NCBI GenBank assembly: GCA_963703235.1
Contig: OY969802.1
Coordinates: 496,001 to 560,000, forward strand
Source of the DNA: VRUE01 sp963703235
GTDB taxonomy: Bacteria > Actinomycetota > Thermoleophilia > Solirubrobacterales > 70-9
DNA: 64,000 nt
Direction of reading: 5' to 3'
Shown here: positions 49,568 through 57,461 of the stretch, piece by piece
How the letters are laid out: each line of letters begins with the position of its first letter
How positions within the stretch are numbered: position 1 is the stretch's first letter
The notes under the pieces: generated by a model
The model's input: the letters and a program-made list of their open reading frames with translations, nothing else
What the model was told of the DNA's origin: nothing
Databases searched by the model: none
Position numbers and translations under genes: made by a program

Positions 49568-49581
49568 TGGACGGATGTTTG
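49568..49581. promoter_or_regulatory. candidate operator, site 3
   Basis: TGGACGGATGTTT on the plus strand (minus: AAACATCCGTCCA) matches sites 1 and 2 in the core ACATCCGTCC, with one arm degraded. It lies about 55 bp upstream of the lyase-4 start, the same distance as site 2 from lyase 1. Confidence 0.4.
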
Positions 49582-49624
49582 AATCGCTGCGGGCGGCGAT
49601 GGGAGGCGCCGGGCCGCCCGTGCA

Positions 49625-51520
49625 CTACTCGACCCGAAGCCGAAACGTCGTCGTGTGGCGAGCGGGCATGCTGTGGCTGCGCGCAGCGAGGAATGGCCGC
49701 GGTTCGGTCACGCCGTAGGCGCGGGAGTAGCTGCCGTCCTCCACTCGCAGCTCGGCGCCCTCGGCGAGGACCGTGAGGCGCAACGGGCCGAACCGGGCCA
49801 TGGCCGTCTCGCCGCTCGCGCTGACCTCGTCGCAGCGTCCCAGCGGGAAGGTCCAGTCGAGCCGGTGCTCGCCGGCGGCGGTGACGGTGTCGACGATCGT
49901 CAGTTGCCGCTTCTCGCCGTCGAGCTCCAGACGCCGCTCGTGGAGCGCCGGGTCGGGCAGGCGCTCGAAGCCGTGATGACGACCGGCGAATGCGGTCCGT
50001 TCGGGCTCGGTCTCCCATGCGGTCGCTTCGGCCCGGCTGCCGTTGCCGAGCGGGAAGCGCGGCCAGGGCGGCAGCTCGTTCTGCTCCGCCCCGTCGATGC
50101 GCAGCGTCGCGTGAAAGGCGGTCGAGCGGAACCGCAGCCGCTCCTCTCTGTCCTCGTAGTAGGTGCCGACGCCGGGGTCCTCGATCAGCGGCACCTCGCC
50201 GCAGCTGAGCTCGAAGGAGAGCTGGTCGTTGTGGGCGTGGCCGCCGATCCCGTAGATGCCGGTGTCGCCGCAGCGCACCAGCACGTAGAGGTCGCCGTGG
50301 CGCATGACGTAGTACCCGCCCGCCGCAAAGGCCGCAGAGTCGGTGGCGGGCCGGTAGGGGCGCGCGGCCTGCCGGAAGAGATGGAGGTGGGAGCGGAAGT
50401 CGGCCCCGTAGTCGCCGAGCGGAAGGAAGCGCCCGTCGTCGTTGTCGCCGATCTGCGGCGCAAGGCCGTCGGGCCGGGTGTAGGCGGCGACGAAATCGAG
50501 CATCCGGTCGAGCCGCTCTCGGTAGTACACCGGGAAGCCGCGCGGGCGGAGCGACTCCCCGGCCTGGGTGCCGCAGACGAACAGCTCGGTGACGAGCCGG
50601 TGGTAGGGGATCGAAGCCTCGTGGTCGCAGCCGTCGCTGCGCACCTGATGCCCCATCTCGGCGATCAGCTCGCCGACCGCCCAGCCTGCCCACTCGTCGC
50701 CCTCGCGCCCGCGTGCGAAGAGCGAGGCGACGACCAGCAGTCCGACGACGTTGGAGAGGTAGTGGTTGGTTCGCGCCTCGGCGGTCTCGAGGTGACCGCG
50801 GATGAAGCGCCCGTGCAGGAGCAGGCTCGCCGTCACGCTTTCCGCCCAGGGCTCCTGCGCCAGCTCCGGGGCGCAGATCGCCAGCGCCGCGACCCAGTTT
50901 GCGGCGCGGATCGCGACGTCCATCGTGCAGAGCCAGTTGACCCCGATCTCGACCGGGTTGGAGGCGATCCAACTCTTCAGCTGCGCACCCATCTCGTTCA
51001 GATAACGGCGTTCGCCGCTGAGCTGGAAGGCGGCGGCGAGCAGCGGCAGGTGCTGGAACCGCGACAGCTCCCAGGGGACCTTGACGTCGGAGTTGTCGAG
51101 GGAGCGCGACTCCAGCAGCAGGTGATGGCGCAGCGGCCAGCGCCGCCCCGACTTGAAGTCGCGGCTCCACTCGATCTCCCGACCCAGGTCGACCGGGCCG
51201 GAGCCGAGCAGGTCAAAGCGGTGGGCGGCGACGGCATCGGCGCGCTCGAGCAGCTTGCGGCGCTCGACATCGTCGAGGCTGGAGAGAGAGCGCTCGAACT
51301 CGGCCGCGCTCGGCAGCGCCGCCAGCGCCGGGCCGCGAAGAGCCTCCTCCAGCGTCAGGCCACCGAGCGCTTCGCGAAGCTCGGCGGCGCTCACCTCGAG
51401 CGGACGGCGAGCGTGGCGCCAGCCCAGCAATGTCCCACGGGCTCGTTGCCCCGTTCGCCGCCCCGCGGCGCGCAGCGCGGCGGCCAGGCCGACTTCGCGA
51501 AAACGCCTCAGCCTGCCCAT
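49625..51520 (-). CDS. heparinase II/III-family protein
   Basis: 631 residues, no signal peptide. The N-terminal alpha toroid has LGREIEWSRDFKSGRRWPLRHHLLL, WELSRFQHLPLLAAAF, TNHYLSNVVGLLVVASLF and the catalytic-region SDGCDHEASIPYHRLVTELFVCG. The C-terminal beta-sandwich begins around YVMRHGDLYVLVRCGDTGIYGIGGHAHNDQLSFELSCGEVPLIEDPGVGTYY, where HAHNDQLSFEL is the family hallmark. Proteins of this kind are common in exopolysaccharide loci and are related to lyases for heparan, alginate and similar uronates. Lack of an export signal points to editing of intracellular or lipid-linked glycan. It overlaps nothing and ends 110 bp from lyase 4. Confidence 0.82.
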   Translation of the reverse strand: MGRLRRFREVGLAAALRAAGRRTGQRARGTLLGWRHARRPLEVSAAELREALGGLTLEEALRGPALAALPSAAEFERSLSSLDDVERRKLLERADAVAAHRFDLLGSGPVDLGREIEWSRDFKSGRRWPLRHHLLLESRSLDNSDVKVPWELSRFQHLPLLAAAFQLSGERRYLNEMGAQLKSWIASNPVEIGVNWLCTMDVAIRAANWVAALAICAPELAQEPWAESVTASLLLHGRFIRGHLETAEARTNHYLSNVVGLLVVASLFARGREGDEWAGWAVGELIAEMGHQVRSDGCDHEASIPYHRLVTELFVCGTQAGESLRPRGFPVYYRERLDRMLDFVAAYTRPDGLAPQIGDNDDGRFLPLGDYGADFRSHLHLFRQAARPYRPATDSAAFAAGGYYVMRHGDLYVLVRCGDTGIYGIGGHAHNDQLSFELSCGEVPLIEDPGVGTYYEDREERLRFRSTAFHATLRIDGAEQNELPPWPRFPLGNGSRAEATAWETEPERTAFAGRHHGFERLPDPALHERRLELDGEKRQLTIVDTVTAAGEHRLDWTFPLGRCDEVSASGETAMARFGPLRLTVLAEGAELRVEDGSYSRAYGVTEPRPFLAARSHSMPARHTTTFRLRVE

Positions 51521-51527
51521 GTGCGCC

Positions 51528-52859
51528 TCAATTTCCCGCTCGCGGCGGTGGGTCCCCGGCGAGCGCCGCCGCGCCGGGCTCGACCTGGGCGTCCCGGTCC
51601 GGGCCGGGATTGCCAGGCGGGGGATTTGCCGCGAGATAGCTGACGGCGGAGACTTGGCCGATCGTGACCACGGCCACGGCGGCGGCGATGCCGACGACGC
51701 CGAACAGCTCCGCGGCGATTACGCCGAGGACGACGTTGACCGCAACCGCCGCCGTGTTGACCCAGGCGAGCGCGGTGTAGCGCTCCTGGGTGATCAGCAG
51801 GCTCGAGTTCGGCAGGGTGACCAGCTGCGCGAATGCGACGATCATCAGCACCTGGAATATCGGCACCGAGTCCGGATACTTGCCCCCGTCGAGCCACGGG
51901 ATCACCCAGATCGCCGCGATCGCCGCGAGCCCGAGAATGGCGGCGGTCGGCGGCCCCGTCTGCTTGGCCCAGCGCTTCATCATCGCGATCTGGGCCTCGT
52001 CGGAGTCGATCAGGTCGCTCTGCGCCGTCCGCACCCGCAGCACCGAGACCATCGCCGGGACGGGGCCGATCACGATCGAGACGTAGCGAAGAGCCGCGCC
52101 GTAGGCGGCGACCGCGACGTCGTCGAGCATGGCGGCGACGAGGAAGAGGCCGAGGTACTCCCAGCCGGCCGACGCCAGCGAGTAGAGCGTCAGCGCCCCG
52201 GTCTCGCGCCCGAAGCCGAAGCGGCCCTCCTTGCCGTGCTTCGCGCGCCGGGTCGCGATGGCCGGTGGCCCGGCGACGACCGCGGCGACCAGGCCGACGC
52301 CGATCGACAGCCAGAGCGCGACCGCTGCGCCCGACTCCAGCAGCCCGGCCGTCGCCATCGCGGCGACCGCCAGCATCGCGGTGGCCCGCGTCACCTGGAT
52401 CAGGCCGGCACGCAGGAACGAGAGCCGCGCCTGGTGGTGGAACGAGGCCAGTTCGACCCCGGCGCTTCCCAGCGTGAAGGCGGTACCGAGGGCGATGTAG
52501 GCGAGGCGTTCGCCCGTGTCGTCGCCGATCCCCAGCGCGGTCGCGCCCGCCAGGCCGAGGATGCCGGCGGCGACGATCAGTCCTGAGCCGCTCAGCAGGG
52601 TGGAGTGGAACGCCGTCGGCGCCTCGTGGCCCCGCGAGATCCGCTCGGCCTCCAGGCGCGTGTAGCGGAGGCGGACCCCGCCGGTCGCGGCGCTGCCGAG
52701 AAAGCGGCCGACGTTGAGTAGCAGCACGATGAAGGCGAAGTCCTCGACCGAGAGGGCCCGCAGCAACAGGATCAGCGTCAGCGCGTTCATGCCGCGCGCG
52801 ACGACGTCGAGAACGAGGGTCGAGACGAAGCCCCGTTTGAACCTGGACAACCTCTTCAC
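51528..52859 (-). CDS. second oligosaccharide flippase (Wzx-like)
   Basis: 443 residues with a GTG start, 12-14 membrane helices: basic N-terminus KRLSRFKRGFVSTLVLDVVARGMNALTLILLLRALSVEDFAFIVLLLNVGRFLG, repeated helix pairs, and a polar C-terminus. It starts the unit flippase - heparinase-like protein, 7 bp apart. Two flippases in one region suggest either two glycans or a two-module locus. Confidence 0.8.
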   Translation of the reverse strand: MKRLSRFKRGFVSTLVLDVVARGMNALTLILLLRALSVEDFAFIVLLLNVGRFLGSAATGGVRLRYTRLEAERISRGHEAPTAFHSTLLSGSGLIVAAGILGLAGATALGIGDDTGERLAYIALGTAFTLGSAGVELASFHHQARLSFLRAGLIQVTRATAMLAVAAMATAGLLESGAAVALWLSIGVGLVAAVVAGPPAIATRRAKHGKEGRFGFGRETGALTLYSLASAGWEYLGLFLVAAMLDDVAVAAYGAALRYVSIVIGPVPAMVSVLRVRTAQSDLIDSDEAQIAMMKRWAKQTGPPTAAILGLAAIAAIWVIPWLDGGKYPDSVPIFQVLMIVAFAQLVTLPNSSLLITQERYTALAWVNTAAVAVNVVLGVIAAELFGVVGIAAAVAVVTIGQVSAVSYLAANPPPGNPGPDRDAQVEPGAAALAGDPPPRAGN

Positions 52860-52919
52860 GGGCGTAAGTATCGTCAGGCCTGCGGCGCATCCTCAGTCGC
52901 GCCAGATCGGCGGCGTGGC

Positions 52920-53486
52920 TCAGTGCGCCTCGTCGGAGGCGTGCGCCGGCGGGCGCGACTCCTCCGCCAGCGAGGTGATCTCCAGCGGCCCGTGGGCCGC
53001 GGCTTCGAGCACCTCGGTTGCCTCCTCGGCCGAGCGGGCGTAGAGCTCGACCAGCATGTGGACGACGATCCGCTCCTCGTCGTGCTTGTGGAAGCGGACG
53101 TGGGCGAAGAACTCGCGTACCCCCGCCTCGCCGAAGGCGCCGTAGGCCAGCAGCTCCGCCGCTTCGGGCCCGGCGCAGCTCTCGACCCGGTCCTGATCGA
53201 CGGTGACCGTGCAGGAGGCGACCCAGGGGGTGCCGGCGACCATTCGCTCCCAGCGGTCCTCGATCGGGACCACGCGGTCGTCCTGGAAGATCAGGTGCGG
53301 CTGATCGTGCATGCAGGCGAGGCACTGGACGACCGATTCCTGCACCTCGTCGATCCCTTCGGCGAGCATGCCGGTCTCGGGGTCGACCCGGCGGATGGCG
53401 TCGTAGTGGATCTGGATCTCGAGGTTCTCCGACCAGCAGCGGTAGCAGCGCAGCCAGGCGGAGCGGTCCCCGTTCAGGTCGGACAT
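52920..53486 (-). CDS. hypothetical cytoplasmic protein with CxxC pairs
   Basis: 188 residues, unrecognised. An N-terminal CYRCWSENL and a second CLACMHD, 35-40 residues apart, could form a zinc ribbon. The middle (VDQDRVESCAGPEAAELLAYGAFGEAGVREFFAHVRFHKHDEERIVVHMLVELYARSAEEATEVLEAAA) looks alpha/beta. No membrane segment. It is transcribed toward the flippase, downstream of ethylmalonyl-CoA mutase with a 49-bp gap, and may belong to that unit. Confidence 0.6.
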   Translation of the reverse strand: MSDLNGDRSAWLRCYRCWSENLEIQIHYDAIRRVDPETGMLAEGIDEVQESVVQCLACMHDQPHLIFQDDRVVPIEDRWERMVAGTPWVASCTVTVDQDRVESCAGPEAAELLAYGAFGEAGVREFFAHVRFHKHDEERIVVHMLVELYARSAEEATEVLEAAAHGPLEITSLAEESRPPAHASDEAH

Positions 53487-53535
53487 GACCGCCCTATTGT
53501 CGCGCGCCGGCCCGCTCGCTGCCAGCTGGCGCGTT

Positions 53536-55533
53536 TCAGGCAGTAGCAGCGGCCGCCGCGGCCCGCTGCGAGACCAGCTCGACGATCTCGCCCATGATCC
53601 GGTTGACGTCGAAGTCCTTCGGCGTGTAGACGCCGTCGACGCCGGCCGCGCGCAGGCGCTCGGCGTCGGCTGCCGGGATGATCCCGCCGACGACGACCGG
53701 CACGTCGACGCCCTCCTCGCGCAGGCGCCGCACGACCTCCGGGATCAGCTCCAGGTGGGAGCCGGAGAGAATCGAGAGGCCGACCACGTCGACGTCCTCC
53801 TGCAGTGCCGACTCGGCGATCTCCTCGGGGGTGAGGCGGATCCCCTGGTAGATCACCTCCATGCCGGAGTCGCGGGCTCGCAGCGCCACCTGCTCGGCGC
53901 CGTTGGAGTGGCCGTCGAGTCCGGGCTTGCCGACCAGGATCTTGATCCGGTGCCCGATCCGCTCGGAGACCTCGTCGACGCGCTTGCGGATCGCCGTCAG
54001 CTGCTCGCGATCGGCGGGCGGCGCGGCGCCGTCGACGCCGGTCGGGGCGCGGTAGGCGCCAAACGAGTCGCGCAGCACTTCGGCCCACTCGCCCGTGGTG
54101 GCGCCGGCCTTGGCGGCGGCGATCGTCGCCGGCATCACGTTGGCGCTCTCGTCGGCGGCGATCCGGCCCAGCTCCTCGAGCGCCGACTTCACGGCACCCT
54201 CGTCGCGTTCGGCCTTCCAGGCCGCCAGCGCCTCGATCCGCTCGCGCTCGACCTCGGGGTCGGGGGTGAGGATGCCGCCGTCGGCGCCGGCGGTCAGCGG
54301 CGAGTCCTCGCTCTCGGTGAAGCTGTTCTGGCCGATCACCTTCTGCTCGCCGCTCTCGATCCGCGCCACCCGCTCGCGGTGCGACTCGACCAGGCGCGCC
54401 TTCATGTAGGGGACGGCGGCGACGGCGCCGCCGTGCTCCTCGACCACCGCCATCTCGACCCTGGCGCCCTCGCTCAGCTCCTCGACCAGGCCGTCCATCA
54501 CCTTCGATCCCTCGAAGACGTCGGGGTACTCGAGCAGGTCGGTCTCGTTGGCCAGCACCTGCTGGATCCGCAGGCTCCACTGCTGGTCCCAGGGGCGGGG
54601 CAGGCCCATCGCCTCGTTCCATGCCGGCAGCTGGATCGCGCGGGCGCGGGCGTCGCGGCTGAGGGTCACGGCCAGCGCCTCAAGCACGATCCGCTGGATG
54701 TTGTTCTCCGGCTGCGCCTCGGTCAGGCCGAGGCTGTTGACCTGCACCCCGTAGCGGAAGCGCAGCATCTTCTCGTCCGTCACCCCGTAGCGCTGGCGGC
54801 CGATCTCGTTCCAGAGCCGGCCCATCGCCCGCAGCTTGGCGATCTCCTCGATCAGGCGGATGCCGGCGTTGACGAAGAAGGAGATGCGGCCGAAGACCTT
54901 GGCGAAGTCCGCCTCGGCGACCTGGCCGCGCGCCTTCACCTCGTCGAGCACGGCGATCCCGGTGGAGAGCGCGTAGGCGATCTCCTGGACCGGGGTCGCG
55001 CCCGCCTCCTGCAGGTGGTAGCTGCAGATGTTGGTCGGGTTCCAGCTCGGCACCTCGTTGACGGTGAAGGCGACCATGTCGGCGATCAGCCGCATCGAGG
55101 GCTCGGGCGGGAAGGCGTAGGTGCCGCGCGAGAGGTACTCCTTGATGATGTCGTTCTGGGTCGTGCCCTTCAGCTTGGCTCGCTCGACCCCGTTCTCCTC
55201 GGCCACCGTCACGTAGAGGCCGAGCAGCCAGGCGGCGGTTGCGTTGATCGTCATCGAGGTGTTCATCTCGTCCAGCGGGATCCCGTCGAGCAGCTGGTGC
55301 ATGTCGCCCTTGTGGGCGATCGAGACGCCGACCTTGCCGACCTCGCCGCGGGCGAGGACGTGGTCGGGGTCGTAGCCGGTCTGGGTGGGGAGGTCGAAGG
55401 CGACCGAGAGGCCGGTCTGCCCCTTTTCCAGATTGCGGCGGTAGAGCTCGTTGGAGCGGCGGGCGTCGGAGTGGCCCGCATAGGTCCGCATCACCCAGGG
55501 GCGGTCGCGCTCGGGAAGGCGGTGGTCGCTCAT
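53536..55533 (-). CDS. ecm: ethylmalonyl-CoA mutase (MeaA type, coenzyme B12-dependent)
   Basis: 665 residues from MSDHRLPERDRPWVMRTYAGHSDA. The large domain reads ELYRRNLEKGQTGLSVAFDLPTQTGYDPDHVLARGEVGKVGVSI, MNTSMTINATAAWLLGLY, GTTQNDIIKEYLSRGTYAFPPEPSMRL and NICSYHLQEAGATPVQE, the Ecm/MeaA form rather than classical methylmalonyl-CoA mutase. The C-terminal B12 domain begins IKILVGKPGLDGHSNGAEQVA; the dimethylbenzimidazole-off Asp-x-His-x-x-Gly is present (DGHSNG), followed by VVGLSILSGSH and VPVVVGGIIP. It rearranges ethylmalonyl-CoA to methylsuccinyl-CoA. No Shine-Dalgarno sequence; TATCAT lies 9 bases before the ATG. Confidence 0.9.
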   Translation of the reverse strand: MSDHRLPERDRPWVMRTYAGHSDARRSNELYRRNLEKGQTGLSVAFDLPTQTGYDPDHVLARGEVGKVGVSIAHKGDMHQLLDGIPLDEMNTSMTINATAAWLLGLYVTVAEENGVERAKLKGTTQNDIIKEYLSRGTYAFPPEPSMRLIADMVAFTVNEVPSWNPTNICSYHLQEAGATPVQEIAYALSTGIAVLDEVKARGQVAEADFAKVFGRISFFVNAGIRLIEEIAKLRAMGRLWNEIGRQRYGVTDEKMLRFRYGVQVNSLGLTEAQPENNIQRIVLEALAVTLSRDARARAIQLPAWNEAMGLPRPWDQQWSLRIQQVLANETDLLEYPDVFEGSKVMDGLVEELSEGARVEMAVVEEHGGAVAAVPYMKARLVESHRERVARIESGEQKVIGQNSFTESEDSPLTAGADGGILTPDPEVERERIEALAAWKAERDEGAVKSALEELGRIAADESANVMPATIAAAKAGATTGEWAEVLRDSFGAYRAPTGVDGAAPPADREQLTAIRKRVDEVSERIGHRIKILVGKPGLDGHSNGAEQVALRARDSGMEVIYQGIRLTPEEIAESALQEDVDVVGLSILSGSHLELIPEVVRRLREEGVDVPVVVGGIIPAADAERLRAAGVDGVYTPKDFDVNRIMGEIVELVSQRAAAAAATA

Positions 55534-55635
55534 ATATGACGAATGATATTTGGCAGCGGGAGAAAGACGGCGTTCATCCGTCACAGCACGCATCTTTCGC
55601 CCGGATCCGTGTTTAGGCTGCGAAGCGCGGAATCT

Positions 55636-56337
55636 ATGAGAAGTCGAACGACAGCTCTGCTCTTGGTCGCGACCGCGGCGGCCCTCGCTGCCTTTGCCGG
55701 TACCGCCGGGGCCGCGCTGATCGGGCTCTACCGCAACAGCATGGAGACCGACGCCCAGCGCGGGCAGATCGGCAAGCTCTCCGGCGATCGCTGCGGCCGC
55801 GGCGGCTCGCCCAACGCCTTCCGGATCACGATCGGCAAAGCAACCAGCGAGTGCGCCTACAGGACGCCGGTAGTCGGCCGCGACCTCGAGATCGCGGCGA
55901 CGCTGCGGCTCTTCGGCTCGACCCCGAAAGCGGTTAAGCGCAAGGCCTTCCTCGCCGTCAACCTGCGGACCGGCGAAGCCGGCGCCGGCTACCAGCTGGC
56001 CGTCTTTCCCCTCCAGCGCAAGGCTCAGATTCGCAGGGTCCTCAGTGACGGCGAAGTCGAGTACCTGCACATCGAGCAGGGCGTCAGCGCCATCAAGGGG
56101 ACCGACCAGGCGAACGAGCTGCGGCTGCGCGCATTCAACGTCACCAGCGGCCCGGACAAAGGCAAATGCCGCGTCGTTGCCTTCGTCGGCAACCGCCAGG
56201 TCGCCGACGTGCTCGATCCCGCCGCCGGCGAGCTGCAGGGTCGGGGCTCCGGCTTCTCGATCGGGGCAGTCGGCAACGCGAAGGGTGCTGTCGGCAGCGT
56301 CGACGACGTAGTGCTCCGAGTTCCGAGCCCCTTCTGA
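55636..56337 (+). CDS. secreted hypothetical protein
   Basis: 233 residues from ATG 55636. A signal peptide (MRSRTTALLLVATAAALAAFAG, cleavage near TAGAA) precedes a domain with two Cys pairs (GDRCGRGG...SECAYR and GKCRVV) and beta-rich character ending GRGSGFSIGAVGNAKGAVGSVDDVVLRVPSPF, like a carbohydrate-binding or LamG-type sandwich. No catalytic motif. It is divergent from ethylmalonyl-CoA mutase across 102 bp. Confidence 0.7.
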   Translation: MRSRTTALLLVATAAALAAFAGTAGAALIGLYRNSMETDAQRGQIGKLSGDRCGRGGSPNAFRITIGKATSECAYRTPVVGRDLEIAATLRLFGSTPKAVKRKAFLAVNLRTGEAGAGYQLAVFPLQRKAQIRRVLSDGEVEYLHIEQGVSAIKGTDQANELRLRAFNVTSGPDKGKCRVVAFVGNRQVADVLDPAAGELQGRGSGFSIGAVGNAKGAVGSVDDVVLRVPSPF

Positions 56338-56344
56338 GCGCGCT

Positions 56345-56373
56345 CTGACCATTTCATCTCATTCGCGCATAAT
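56345..56373 (+). promoter_or_regulatory. clpS promoter, leaderless
   Basis: CTGACC (56345-56350), a 17-bp spacer and CATAAT (56368-56373) make a sigma-70-type promoter. The ATG at 56381 is 8 bases after the -10 box, at the expected transcription start. Confidence 0.55.
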
Positions 56374-56380
56374 GCGGGCG

Positions 56381-56668
56381 ATGTCGACGACCGTGGAGAT
56401 GCCGCGCCAGGCCGGTCCCGGCTCCGATTTGGGTGGGGAGTGGCGGGTGATCGTCTGCAACGACGACCACAACACCTTCGACCATGTCGCCGGGACGCTG
56501 GCCCGGGTGCTGCCGGGTGTCAGCCTCGAGCAGGGCCACGAAATCGCCGAGCAGATCCACAGCAGCGGCCAGGCGATCGTCTGGTCGGGACCGCGCGAGA
56601 CCGCCGAGCACTACTGGGAACAGCTCAACTCGGCCGGCCTGACGATGGCGCCCCTGGAGCGGGCTTAG
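56381..56668 (+). CDS. clpS: ATP-dependent Clp protease adaptor ClpS
   Basis: 95 residues from ATG 56381, favoured over ATG 56372 because of the promoter position. The core EWRVIVCNDDHNTFDHVAGTLARVLPGVSLEQGHEIAEQIHSSGQAIVWSGPRETAEHYWEQLNSAGLTMAPLE matches ClpS: the N-degron-binding NDDHNTFDHV (equivalent to the N-D-D-xTxxxV motif) and the ClpA/C-contacting E-A region (usual MxxVHxxG, here IHSSG). It delivers N-end-rule substrates to ClpC/ClpP. Repeat copy D follows. Confidence 0.9.
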   Translation: MSTTVEMPRQAGPGSDLGGEWRVIVCNDDHNTFDHVAGTLARVLPGVSLEQGHEIAEQIHSSGQAIVWSGPRETAEHYWEQLNSAGLTMAPLERA

Positions 56669-56703
56669 CCCCTCTCCAAGCTGGTCGATTCCACGATCCC
56701 CGG

Positions 56704-56854
56704 GCGAGGGAGGCTGGCCGTCCCGCGGGCGAATTGACCACCACGCGCTTTGCGCGTGGTGGAATGAGGAGCGCGGCCTATCGGCCGCGCGGATATCGGA
56801 TTGCATTTCCGCCGCTTCGCGACATTCGCCCGCGGGACGGCCAGCCTCCCTCGC
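56704..56854. repeat. palindromic repeat element copy D, unit 1
   Basis: Perfect 31-bp arms (56704-56734 and 56824-56854), identical to copies B and C. The first hairpin is different: CCACCACGCGC-TTT-GCGCGTGGTGG, a perfect 11-bp stem, replaces the GTCGC-type stem, so pairing is kept by coordinated change. The second hairpin is GCGCGGCC-TATC-GGCCGCGC. Confidence 0.88.
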
Positions 56855-56972
56855 TACGCGATCGCCGGCTCGACTCCGGCTACGCAACCGATCCCAGAGC
56901 TTTAAAGCTCATGAGACCTTGGGGCCGAGCTGGGCGCTTTAAGTGGGACCTCGAAGCTCGAGCGGGTTTGAC

Positions 56973-57115
56973 GGGATGGCGGGTGCGCCTCTGCGGGAAT
57001 GTCGCGAAGCGGCGGAAATGCAATCCGGCTTCTGCGCGGCGAAGCCGCGCACCAGATTCACCCCAGCGCGCAGCGCTGGGGTGTCAAATTCCTGCAGGGG
57101 CGCACCCGCCATCCC
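56973..57115. repeat. palindromic repeat element copy D, unit 2 (reverse orientation)
   Basis: 28-bp arms (56973-57000 and 57088-57115) with two mismatches. The core has GCGCGGC-GAA-GCCGCGC and CACCCCAGCGC-GCA-GCGCTGGGGTG, again a hairpin with new sequence but intact pairing. The spacer between the units contains the 14-bp palindrome GAGCTTTAAAGCTC. The rest of the 56669-57162 gap holds no gene. Confidence 0.85.
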
Positions 57116-57162
57116 GCCCATCCCGTCCGGGGATGTGCGGGGTAAGCCGTGGAATCGACCGC

Positions 57163-57459
57163 CTAGGACTCGGCGACAACGAGGGTGTGCCAAGCGGGGA
57201 GGATCGGCAGGTCGTGCAGGTCGATGACGGCCGCCCGCGCCTTCTCTATCTCCTCCGAGAACCAGTAGCGCTCGAAGTCGGCGCGGCTCTCCCAGACCGA
57301 GGTCTGCTGGAAGGCCAGCGGGTCGTCGATCGAGCGGGTCAGCGACCAGCTCTTGGCGCCGAAGGCGGGCATCCGCGCCGCCGCCGGCTGCCAGAGGTCG
57401 AGCCAGCGGTCGGCCCGGAAGGGGGCGACGTGCCAGTTCAGCGTGCAAACCTCAGCCAT
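57163..57459 (-). CDS. small protein downstream of ccr, possible ferredoxin-fold monooxygenase-like domain
   Basis: 98 residues, starting 2 bp after the ccr stop and certainly in the same transcript. WHVAPFRADRWLDLWQPAAARMPAFGAKSWSLTRSIDDPLAFQQTSVWESRADFERYWFSEEIEKARAAVI resembles the antibiotic-biosynthesis-monooxygenase / dimeric alpha-beta barrel superfamily, with aromatic residues at the usual F..Vw.s...f..yw positions. No catalytic assignment is possible. Coupling to ccr suggests a link to crotonyl-CoA metabolism. Confidence 0.7.
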   Translation of the reverse strand: MAEVCTLNWHVAPFRADRWLDLWQPAAARMPAFGAKSWSLTRSIDDPLAFQQTSVWESRADFERYWFSEEIEKARAAVIDLHDLPILPAWHTLVVAES

Positions 57460-57461
57460 CT

